This document shows positions 9,225 through 17,047 of a DNA stretch of 64,000 bases, piece after piece. Position numbers and translations under genes: made by a program. This DNA comes from Dysgonomonas gadei ATCC BAA-286. Its GTDB lineage: Bacteria > Bacteroidota > Bacteroidia > Bacteroidales > Dysgonomonadaceae. The stretch spans positions 1 through 64,000 of the forward strand of contig NZ_GL891985.1 in assembly GCF_000213555.1 (NCBI RefSeq). Reading direction: 5' to 3'. The notes beneath the pieces are model-generated. The model was given only the letters and a program-made list of their open reading frames with translations, did no database searches and had not been told where the DNA came from. Positions within the stretch are counted from its first letter, which is position 1. Each line of letters begins with the position of its first letter.

Positions 9225-9255
9225 GCTATTAGCTGATAGCTGTTAGCCGATAGCT
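9224..9255 (-). repeat. AGCTAT/TAACAGCT dispersed repeat, inverted copy
   Basis: The reverse complement begins AGCTATCGGCTAACAGCT and corresponds to plus-strand copies at 40384-40440, 46341-46396 and 61361-61415. It directly abuts the long repeat copy at 9104-9224. Confidence 0.7.
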
Positions 9256-9436
9256 TATGTACAAAACCTGACAAACCTGACGACTTTTCACATAATTTTT
9301 ATTGTCACTTTTTCTTCTAAAAACTCCGTGCTACTCCGTTTACTCTGTGGTTAAAAATAAAAGGTAACACGGAAAGCAATTAATAATTAAGAACCAACGG
9401 CCAGCGAAGCTAATTAACTTTCTACTCTCTCTGTAA

Positions 9437-9463
9437 GTCCCCCTTGGGGGATTGAGGGGGCCT
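9437..9463. repeat. CCCCCTTGGGGG palindromic repeat
   Basis: A compact palindrome, CCCCCTTGGGGG (9439-9450), followed by GAGGGGGCC. The same style of C-rich/G-rich element occurs at 43311-43395. It is much more GC-rich than the flanks. Confidence 0.6.
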
Positions 9464-9602
9464 TTCAATACATCAAAGAACCATAAGCCAACAGTAATCA
9501 ATCATCAGCCATTACATATAGATAAATATCTTTCATATTCCTTATGCTATACCTCACAAATTCTTGTAACTTTACATGTTAATATGTTTCTTGACTGGTA
9601 AA

Positions 9603-11699
9603 ATGACTGATTTTTCACAGACCGATATAAAGTTTTTAGCAGGAGTAGGGCCTAAAAAGGCTGAGATACTAAATAAAGAACTTAATGTGTTCTCGGTAGA
9701 AGACCTCCTCTATTATTTTCCCTATAAGTATATCGACCGTAGCCGCATCTATTTCATCCACGAAATAGACGGAAACATGCCTTATATACAACTCAGGGGT
9801 AGAATAACAGGCTTTGAAACACATGGCGAAAGACATAAAAAACGGCTTGTGGGACACTTTACCGACGGCACAGGATACATAGATCTGGTTTGGTTTCAGG
9901 GCGCAAGATTCATAGAAGAAAAGTATAAACTGAATTTGCCCTATATAGTTTTCGGCAAACCCACCATGTTCGGCGATAAGTTCAATATCGCGCATCCCGA
10001 TATAGATCCTTATATAAACGAAGAAGAGCGGCCAACCGGCCTGATGCCGTACTACAACACTACGGAGAAAATGAAAAACCATTATCTGAATTCCAAAGCG
10101 ATTCAGAAAATGATGGCTGCTGCCTTTACTTCCATTATAAGGAACCTACAGGAAACGTTACCCGAAAAAGTGATACAGAATGCCCGCCTGATGGACCTGA
10201 AGCAGGCAATGCGTAATGTGCATTTTCCCGAAAATGCGACTTTGCTGCGGGAAGCCCAGTACAGGCTCAAATTTGAAGAATTGTTTTATATACAACTAAA
10301 TATACTGAGATATACTGCCGACCGTAAGTCAAAACTGAAAGGCTTTGTATTTACAAAAGTGGGTGGCTACCTCAATACATTCTACGAACAGAACCTCCCG
10401 TTCCCGTTGACCAATGCCCAGAAACGCATTATCAAGGAAATACGGCAGGATATGGCTACGGGCGAACAAATGAACCGCCTCTTACAAGGTGATGTCGGTA
10501 GTGGAAAAACTCTTGTTGCACTGATGCTGATGTTGATAGCCTTGGACAATGGTTTTCAGGCAGCACTGATGGCTCCTACCGAAATACTGGCAACACAACA
10601 CTATTACACAATCAAAGAATTTCTTGCGGGAATGGATGTGAATGTAGAACTACTGACAGGCTCTACAAAAAAGAAGGACAGGGAGCGTATACATAGTGGC
10701 CTATTGACTAATGACGTACAAATCCTCATAGGTACACATGCCCTGATAGAAGACACTGTACAGTTCGGCAATCTGGGGCTGGTAGTGATAGATGAACAAC
10801 ACCGCTTCGGTGTAGCCCAACGGGCAAAACTATGGACAAAAAACACCAATCCTCCACATATATTGGTAATGACAGCCACACCGATCCCGCGCACACTGGC
10901 GATGACTGTATATGGCGACCTCGATGTCTCTGTAATAGATGAGTTGCCTCCGGGACGAAAACCAATACAGACCATTCATCAGTATGATAAAAAGCGGGGG
11001 GCATTATATAACTCCATCCGCAAACAATTACAGGAAGGACGACAAGTGTATATGGTGTATCCGCTCATAGAGGAAAGTGAAAAACTGGACTTAAAGAATC
11101 TGGAAGAAGGCTTCGAACATATAAAAGAAATATTCCCTGAATACACGGTGTGCAAGGTACATGGCAAAATGAAACCGAAAGAGAAAGATGCCGAAATGCA
11201 GCGCTTTGTTACCAACGAAGCCCAGATAATGGTTGCCACTACAGTTATTGAAGTAGGTGTAAATGTACCTAACGCCTCGGTTATGGTGATAGAATCGGCA
11301 CAGCGGTTCGGGCTTTCCCAATTGCACCAGTTGCGAGGGCGTGTAGGTCGTGGTGCAGACCAGTCTTATTGTATTCTGGTCACACCTTACGAACTTTCGG
11401 CAGATACTCGCAAGCGTATCAACATTATGGTAGAAAGCAACGACGGGTTCGAGATAGCCGAAGCCGACCTTAAACTGCGTGGTCCGGGTGACCTTGAGGG
11501 TACGCAACAGAGCGGTATCCCCTTCAATCTGCGGATAGCCAATCTGGTACGTGACGGTGAAATAGTACAGTATGCACGGGAAATCGCACAAAACGTATTA
11601 GATGAAGACCCGTTGATGGAAAAGCCGGATAACCTCATCCTGCGAAAACAGTTGCGAAAACTGGGAGGAAACAGGTACAACTGGGGGCAGATCAGCTAA
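9603..11699 (+). CDS. recG: ATP-dependent DNA helicase RecG
   Basis: A 698-residue RecG, the branch-migration helicase that remodels stalled forks and recombination intermediates. The N-terminal wedge/OB domain (about 50-170) is followed by a DEAD-type motor: Walker A GDVGSGKT (G296-T303), DEQH box, MTATPIPRT, and the C-terminal helicase half with QLRGRVGRG. I start at the ATG giving MTDFSQTDIKFLAGVG, because the nine codons before it (from 9576) are not RecG-like. The gene follows a repeat-rich gap and is not obviously in an operon. Confidence 0.96.
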   Translation: MTDFSQTDIKFLAGVGPKKAEILNKELNVFSVEDLLYYFPYKYIDRSRIYFIHEIDGNMPYIQLRGRITGFETHGERHKKRLVGHFTDGTGYIDLVWFQGARFIEEKYKLNLPYIVFGKPTMFGDKFNIAHPDIDPYINEEERPTGLMPYYNTTEKMKNHYLNSKAIQKMMAAAFTSIIRNLQETLPEKVIQNARLMDLKQAMRNVHFPENATLLREAQYRLKFEELFYIQLNILRYTADRKSKLKGFVFTKVGGYLNTFYEQNLPFPLTNAQKRIIKEIRQDMATGEQMNRLLQGDVGSGKTLVALMLMLIALDNGFQAALMAPTEILATQHYYTIKEFLAGMDVNVELLTGSTKKKDRERIHSGLLTNDVQILIGTHALIEDTVQFGNLGLVVIDEQHRFGVAQRAKLWTKNTNPPHILVMTATPIPRTLAMTVYGDLDVSVIDELPPGRKPIQTIHQYDKKRGALYNSIRKQLQEGRQVYMVYPLIEESEKLDLKNLEEGFEHIKEIFPEYTVCKVHGKMKPKEKDAEMQRFVTNEAQIMVATTVIEVGVNVPNASVMVIESAQRFGLSQLHQLRGRVGRGADQSYCILVTPYELSADTRKRINIMVESNDGFEIAEADLKLRGPGDLEGTQQSGIPFNLRIANLVRDGEIVQYAREIAQNVLDEDPLMEKPDNLILRKQLRKLGGNRYNWGQIS

Positions 11700-11904
11700 A
11701 TGCCGAAGCCGATCCTTCATTATAGAGATACAACATCAAATCCGGAAGAATAGTTCTATTCAACAGTCTACGAAACAATAGAATAGTTTTTTATGATCTA
11801 CAAGTTTGTTTGAAATCACAACAAAGCAATACAGCACATTATTTGTTGCATCTTGCTGAAAAATCCCTGCTTTATAGTTTTCTTTCAGCGATTGATAAAA
11901 AAGG

Positions 11905-12834
11905 TTATGGAATTTTAAAGTTAATCGGTAAAACGTACCTCACTGCTACTTTTTTCCCTTTATTTTCGCCCGGAATCCAATGAGGCATCAATCCTACTAT
12001 CCGTTCTGCTTCTTTTGCCAGGACTAAGGAAGTAGAAGGACATTGTTCATTAAACCGGCAACGGACAACCCCGAATATATCAGAGATTTCTCCTGTTGGG
12101 GATATAATAAATTGCACCATTACCTTTCCTTCATCCTTATATTCTAATGCCTCAGAAGGATATTGCATATTGTCGGTGATAAACTTTTGCATCTTATTTA
12201 TTCCGCCAGGGAACTGTGGATTCTTTTCGGCAAAAGCAAAAACTTCACCCTGGTATTGTTCTTTTTGAGGTGGTGGCAAAGGATACAATTTTAGTTTGCC
12301 ATTTTCCGAATAATAGACGCCACCAAGCAAATAAGTAGTGCGCACTATTTTTCCATTTAGTTTACCGGGACGCCATTTTGTCATTGTTTTTGCCACGCGC
12401 AACACTTCGGCATCCAGAGCCGGATAACTTCCGGCATAAAGACTAAAACTATTCAAAGAGCCGTCTTTCTCTACCATAAAATGCACAATAACACTATTAT
12501 CGCTCCTGTTTAAGGTTGTTCCTGGCGGAAAACGGACATTGTCATTCATATATTGCCATACATCGCCTCCCGAATACTCCGGTAAAATACCGTCTTCTCT
12601 GAAAATACGAACATCTTTTACAGGTTCTTCTTGCGAAACATCAGTTATCCCGCTTTCGCCCTCTATATGAACAGAGTCCGGCAATGTATTGGCATTACCC
12701 GTTAAGTCTTGTTCTTCGTTGTGTCTTCCGGGTTCGGAATTTTGTTGTTCTTTCGAAGTGTGACCACTGCACGCAGTAACTACCACAATCCACAAAAGAA
12801 TGATTGTGTATTTGAAATTTACTTTTTTCATCAT
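11905..12834 (-). CDS. Lipoprotein with two TonB C-terminal-type domains
   Basis: A 309-residue protein with a lipoprotein signal (hydrophobic segment 10-21, VVTAC with Cys22). The remainder holds two TonB-C-like modules, roughly 85-175 and 200-309, recognisable from PEYSGGDVWQYMNDNVRFP and FPGGINKMQKFITDNMQYP, each followed by the VxFxVxxDGxxxxxxV-type strand pattern and a closing W-x-PG. It lacks the usual N-terminal transmembrane anchor and Pro-rich linker of classical TonB. It lies downstream of the M56/TonB gene on the same strand, but a terminator lies between them. A role in periplasmic or outer-membrane protein contacts is inferred; partners are unknown. Confidence 0.8.
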   Translation of the reverse strand: MMKKVNFKYTIILLWIVVVTACSGHTSKEQQNSEPGRHNEEQDLTGNANTLPDSVHIEGESGITDVSQEEPVKDVRIFREDGILPEYSGGDVWQYMNDNVRFPPGTTLNRSDNSVIVHFMVEKDGSLNSFSLYAGSYPALDAEVLRVAKTMTKWRPGKLNGKIVRTTYLLGGVYYSENGKLKLYPLPPPQKEQYQGEVFAFAEKNPQFPGGINKMQKFITDNMQYPSEALEYKDEGKVMVQFIISPTGEISDIFGVVRCRFNEQCPSTSLVLAKEAERIVGLMPHWIPGENKGKKVAVRYVLPINFKIP

Positions 12835-13003
12835 TTTAGTTATAATTCGTCAGACATTATCTATTTTCTCTCTTCAACAAATAAAGTTTTTATTAAATAA
12901 AACATAGCAGCATTGCAGCCAGCCATTTAATCGACCATGACTTTTAGGTCGTGGATAATAGATGAAAAGGGATGCAACATTGAAAGTACTTATACTAAGT
13001 AAT

Positions 13004-13040
13004 TAAAAAAGAGAGGCAGAAAGTACTGCTGTCTGCCTCT
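13004..13040 (-). terminator. Intrinsic terminator for the BlaI-M56 operon
   Basis: Stem AGAGGCAGA (13012-13020) with TCTGCCTCT (13032-13040), 11-nt loop. Read on the minus strand it is followed by CTTTTTTAA, so it ends the transcript of the M56/TonB gene. Confidence 0.8.
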
Positions 13041-13073
13041 TTAGAATAGTAGTAATTAGTGATTAGCCTTTAT

Positions 13074-14795
13074 TTATTTTTTATCACTTTTGTTCAGCTT
13101 ATAAACGATAGGTAAGGTGTAATATACATCCACAGCCTGCCCGTTCTGCTTACCGGGCAGCCACTTCGGCATGGAACCAACCATACGGGCAGCCTCTTTG
13201 TCCATGCCCGGATCTATTCCTCGGATAACCGAAACATCACTTACCTCGCCTGAGCTCCTCACAATGAAGCGGACAGTGACACGTCCCTGGATACCATTCT
13301 TTTGAGCGTCTTCCGGGTATTTCAGGTTATTGCTGATATACTCATGCATCGCCGACTCGCCCCCGGGGAAAGAAGGCATCTGCTCCACTGTTATAAAAGG
13401 CTTCATTTTATCATCCGGAGAACCCTCTTTCAAAGATGCAACTCCTACTTTTTTCTCCTGTGGTGCCCCATAACCGACTGCGACAATTTCATTCGGATCA
13501 CCGCCGGGCTCCACTTTTTTAGTAGTACCCGCAAGCCTGAATACAACAGGCAATGTGTAGTATACATCCACCGCTTTTCCTCCCTGCTTGCCGGGTTCCC
13601 ATTTAGGCATGGATTTTACAATGCGGATTGCCTCATTATCCAACAGAGGATCGATACCTCTTATTACTTCTATATCGGATATTTCACCGGTGCTCTTTAC
13701 CACATAGCGGATAGTCACTCTCCCCTGAATACCTTTAGTCTGTGCCTCCACAGGATATTTCAGGCCATTAGCGATAAAGCGCTGTTGAGCATCTAATCCT
13801 CCGGGAAACGAAGGCATCTGCTCTACTGTCACATATACATCCCCTTTCTTTTGAGGAGCCTGGTCTCCATCCATCACTCCGGATATTTCATCTATCGAGA
13901 ATTTATCTAAAGATGTAGTTGCCTGTACTGCGTTGCCTAAAAGCAATGTTGCGCATACCGGAACAACCAGCAGGTATTTTACGGATGTAAATACTGAGCT
14001 TTTCTTTTTATTCATCATCATAATGCGTTGTTTAAGTTGTGAAACGTTGAAATTATTAATAAGTGGTATACCGGTACTTCTATTTGAAACTTGTAATAAT
14101 ATATATTGATATTCTTTCGAATCGAATCCTGATTCCAACACCCCTTTATCTGCCAGATACTCCAGGTTCAGCTTTATCTCTTTCTTCAGTAACCATGCGA
14201 ACGGGTTCCACCAGAAACAGATACATAAGATTTCGGATAATACGACATCAATAGAGTGATACTGCTTCACATGCATCTGCTCATGCGCAATTATCTCTGC
14301 CAGTTCGACCGGATTGTGAGCATCGGAGTTAATAAAAATCCAGTTGAAGAAAGAAAATGGGGATGTCCGTCTGTCTTTCATTTTCACAATACGGTAAGTG
14401 GACAATTTTTCAGTCTCATTCGCAATCCTCAATTTAACCAAACTGAATAGTTGCACAAAAAACTTAATCGCACAAAAAAACGATACGGCGGCAAGTATAG
14501 CTAAAACAACAACCCACATGCTCACAGTCGCCTCCGTCGAAGCCTCCGCATCAACCGCGCTCCCGACTTCAATATCCGATAGCCAGTATGTAGGAATCTG
14601 TACGGGAGCATCACCGGACGCAGATAATTCTATCGTAACGGCAGGGAATAACAGAGAAAATAATAAGGCTGATAAGAAGTAAATTCTCCTCAGTTTCAGA
14701 AATGTGTCCCTCTTCAGACAAAGAATGTATAGTCCGTAAAACAGTGCCAGAGCAACTGACACCTTGACCAGGTATATTAAAATTGTGTGATCCAT
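13074..14795 (-). CDS. M56 (BlaR1/MecR1-like) membrane peptidase with two tandem TonB domains
   Basis: A 573-residue protein. The N-terminal half carries about four membrane helices (about 5-30, 38-60, 93-120, and about 270-285) and an M56 zinc-peptidase motif, HEQMH (H171, E172, H175). The C-terminal half has two TonB-C modules, about 318-415 and 470-567. The two are close copies of each other (for example PSFPGGLDAQQ/PSFPGGESAMH, IQGRVTIR/IQGRVTVR, VIRGIDP in both, VDVYYTLP in both), so they arose by tandem duplication. It starts 19 nt after the BlaI-type repressor gene. By analogy with BlaR1/BlaI it would sense an envelope signal and cleave or inactivate the repressor; beta-lactam sensing is not indicated, because TonB modules replace the penicillin-binding sensor. 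Confidence 0.88.
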   Translation of the reverse strand: MDHTILIYLVKVSVALALFYGLYILCLKRDTFLKLRRIYFLSALLFSLLFPAVTIELSASGDAPVQIPTYWLSDIEVGSAVDAEASTEATVSMWVVVLAILAAVSFFCAIKFFVQLFSLVKLRIANETEKLSTYRIVKMKDRRTSPFSFFNWIFINSDAHNPVELAEIIAHEQMHVKQYHSIDVVLSEILCICFWWNPFAWLLKKEIKLNLEYLADKGVLESGFDSKEYQYILLQVSNRSTGIPLINNFNVSQLKQRIMMMNKKKSSVFTSVKYLLVVPVCATLLLGNAVQATTSLDKFSIDEISGVMDGDQAPQKKGDVYVTVEQMPSFPGGLDAQQRFIANGLKYPVEAQTKGIQGRVTIRYVVKSTGEISDIEVIRGIDPLLDNEAIRIVKSMPKWEPGKQGGKAVDVYYTLPVVFRLAGTTKKVEPGGDPNEIVAVGYGAPQEKKVGVASLKEGSPDDKMKPFITVEQMPSFPGGESAMHEYISNNLKYPEDAQKNGIQGRVTVRFIVRSSGEVSDVSVIRGIDPGMDKEAARMVGSMPKWLPGKQNGQAVDVYYTLPIVYKLNKSDKK

Positions 14796-14814
14796 GGTAG
14801 CTTCATATTGATTA

Positions 14815-15177
14815 TTAACCTTTGCCCTTTTCTATCATCTTCATTATTTCCTGTAATTCCTCCGGAGATATTTTTTCCTCCTTCACAAAGAAAGAGACGA
14901 GCTCTTTGTATGAATTCTCAAAATAACTTTTTACGACATTCGACATAAACGCCTTCTTATACTCGTCTTCTTTGATTTTCGGAGTATACACCCATACATT
15001 GCCATATTTCTTGGAATTCAGGTAACCTTTCTGCTCCAGGTTGCGGACAACGGAGGCCACCGTCGTATAGGGAGGCTTAGGATCATCCATCTCATTTATA
15101 ATATCTTTTACTACACACTCCTTTAGCTGCCAGATGTGCAGCATAATCGATTCTTCCTGATGAGTAAGCTTTTCCAT
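14815..15177 (-). CDS. BlaI/MecI/CopY-family transcriptional repressor
   Basis: A 120-residue winged-helix repressor. LTHQEESIMLHIWQLKECVVKDIINEMDDPKPPYTTVASVVRNLEQKGYL is the family signature, split here by positions: helix 1 near 5-18, recognition helix around 37-50 (TTVASVVRNLE). The C-terminal 50 residues form the dimerisation part that M56 partners cleave in BlaI/MecI. It is the first gene of a two-gene unit with the M56/TonB sensor, the usual arrangement. It probably represses its own operon; I could not point to a convincing operator in 15178-15312. Confidence 0.9.
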   Translation of the reverse strand: MEKLTHQEESIMLHIWQLKECVVKDIINEMDDPKPPYTTVASVVRNLEQKGYLNSKKYGNVWVYTPKIKEDEYKKAFMSNVVKSYFENSYKELVSFFVKEEKISPEELQEIMKMIEKGKG

Positions 15178-15312
15178 ATTTTACAAATTCAACGTAATTC
15201 TACTATTTTTTCGTAAATATACGGATATTTTTTTATTTGCAAAATATATAAGACTTTTTTAAAGGTCGAAAATGTTAAAAATCAACAGTAAAGATTCTCA
15301 AAAAAGGATTAT

Positions 15313-16074
15313 TCAAAAGGACAAATCACATACCAGCTTTGTCAAAAGTAGCAAAAGCACTACTAACAGCATCGGCCTGACAATCTTTTGCCCGTTCCTG
15401 ATAGCCAATCCGCTACCAATATAGTGTCCGGCGATGGCGCATAACGCCGCAGGTATTCCTACAACAAAAAGAACCTTTCCCTCTATTAGAAATACAATCA
15501 ACGATGCTAAATTCGATGTCAGGTTAACCAGTTTCGCATTCCCCATACTTGTCAGCAAATCCAATCCCAGAACCGAAGTATAGGCTAATATAAGAAAAGT
15601 ACCTGTTCCCGGGCCGAAAAAGCCATCATACCCACCAATAACAAAGCCGATCAGAGATGACAGGGTGATTATTTTGACTTTCGATAACTTTTTCGGAACT
15701 ATGTTCGAAAAATTCTTTTTCTTAAAAACAACGATGGCAATAACCGGAATACCGGCAATAAGGATATATCGCAGAATTCCAGCGTCGAGACAAACCGCGA
15801 TTTTAGACCCTATGGCGGAGCCTATAAATGCAAACAAGATGGATGGTATTGCACTCGTCAGGTCATAACTTTTATTCCTGACAAAACGCATTGTACTGAA
15901 AAATGTTCCTATACAGCTGCTGAACTTATTCGTTCCCAAAGCAAAGTGAGGAGACAGACCCGCAACATTATAGGCCGGCAGAGAGATCAGGCCTCCCCCA
16001 CCCGCAATGCTGTCAATAAATCCACTGATAAATATTAAAGGACAGATTATTAGCAATTGCTCCGTATAATCCAT
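15313..16074 (-). CDS. TauE/SafE (TSUP) family membrane permease
   Basis: A 253-residue polytopic protein with about eight hydrophobic helices. FISGFIDSIAGGGGLISLPAY at the N-terminus and GGYDGFFGPGTGTFL in the middle are the paired motifs of the TSUP/YfcA family, which move sulfite, sulfonates or other small organic anions across the inner membrane. No sulfur genes lie beside it, so the substrate is open. It ends 80 nt upstream of nothing on the same strand except tsaB, which precedes it; co-transcription with tsaB is possible. Confidence 0.9.
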   Translation of the reverse strand: MDYTEQLLIICPLIFISGFIDSIAGGGGLISLPAYNVAGLSPHFALGTNKFSSCIGTFFSTMRFVRNKSYDLTSAIPSILFAFIGSAIGSKIAVCLDAGILRYILIAGIPVIAIVVFKKKNFSNIVPKKLSKVKIITLSSLIGFVIGGYDGFFGPGTGTFLILAYTSVLGLDLLTSMGNAKLVNLTSNLASLIVFLIEGKVLFVVGIPAALCAIAGHYIGSGLAIRNGQKIVRPMLLVVLLLLLTKLVCDLSF

Positions 16075-16153
16075 TATCCCGGCGTATAGTTTGCAGTCAT
16101 TCGCATATAAGATGATCAGCTAATAATTAGTAATTATCGAAAATATTACTTTA

Positions 16154-16858
16154 CTACTTCATATCGGTCAACACCTTATTTTTAGGAGTAGTAGCCACGA
16201 ATTCCTTCAGATAGAAAGGTTCGAAGTAGGCCACATCTTCAAAATCTCCGGCAGCATAGGCTTCCTCTGCCAGACTGATCATATCCAAAGCGCGCGGATA
16301 GACATTGTCTAAGAACAAAGCCGTTTCACTTTTCAATACAGTCTTACATTTTTCCGCCCCATTACCAAAGAAAAGAATCCTGCCTTTATTCAGATAATCA
16401 GCAAAGGAGTCTTCGTCAATAATATCGGCGCTAACAGGACGAACTTCCTGTAATTCTTTATTTAACAATACATCGTACACTTCCATTCTGCGGGCATCTA
16501 TCATCGGGCAAAGCAACGTGTAATCCTGTAAATCTTTCATTTTAGATACGCCGTTTGCCATTATTTTTAAAGAATTAAGGGCAATCAACGGAATATTCAG
16601 CCCAAAGCAAAGCCCCTTCGCCTCCGATACACCAATACGAAGCCCTGTATATGAACCTGGCCCACAACTAACTGCCACGGCATCCGGTTGCAGATTCTGC
16701 GCGCGAAGGATTTTCACGGCTTCATCTACAAATGTTCCTAACAAAACGGCATGGGAAGGTCCCTTTGTTTCTTCCTTTTGAAAAATTACTCGTCCATCTC
16801 TGGACACCACTACTGAACACACTTCTGTAGCTGTTTCTATATTTAATATGCAAGGCAT
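16154..16858 (-). CDS. tsaB: tRNA N6-threonylcarbamoyladenosine biosynthesis protein TsaB
   Basis: A 234-residue ASKHA-fold protein, partner of TsaD in making t6A at position 37 of ANN-decoding tRNAs. Typical motifs are ILNIETATEVCSV at the N-terminus, KGPSHAVLL, and SCGPGSYTGLRIG around residues 63-76. Length is normal for the family. It is divergent from rnr. The gene should be essential or nearly so. Confidence 0.95.
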   Translation of the reverse strand: MPCILNIETATEVCSVVVSRDGRVIFQKEETKGPSHAVLLGTFVDEAVKILRAQNLQPDAVAVSCGPGSYTGLRIGVSEAKGLCFGLNIPLIALNSLKIMANGVSKMKDLQDYTLLCPMIDARRMEVYDVLLNKELQEVRPVSADIIDEDSFADYLNKGRILFFGNGAEKCKTVLKSETALFLDNVYPRALDMISLAEEAYAAGDFEDVAYFEPFYLKEFVATTPKNKVLTDMK

Positions 16859-16956
16859 AATCTTATATTTCAGTTAATTCAAAAACAAAATTACATAAAT
16901 TCTGACAAAAGTATTTCATTCACAAAGAATCAGATGTACAATTTAATTCTTTTTTG

Positions 16957-16964
16957 TACATTTG
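16957..16964 (+). promoter_or_regulatory. Probable -7 box for rnr
   Basis: TACATTTG fits TAnnTTTG and lies 83 nt before the rnr start codon, within the divergent tsaB-rnr gap. No convincing -33 TTTG is seen at the expected spacing. Confidence 0.4.
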
Positions 16965-17047
16965 GTATTTAGTATGACAACCGGGGAATAACATTCTCAA
17001 CCCGTTAATGTTTGCCCGATAATAGAAATTAATGAAATAAATCACAT

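Noticed and set aside
9431..9463. C-rich repeats here and at 43311-43395 as CRISPR repeats
   Set aside because: There is no regular spacing, no spacers and no cas gene; they are isolated palindromes.
14815..15312. Classic BlaI operator (TACA...TGTA type) before the BlaI gene
   Set aside because: Short TA-rich dyads are present, but none matches well enough to separate from background in this AT-rich gap.
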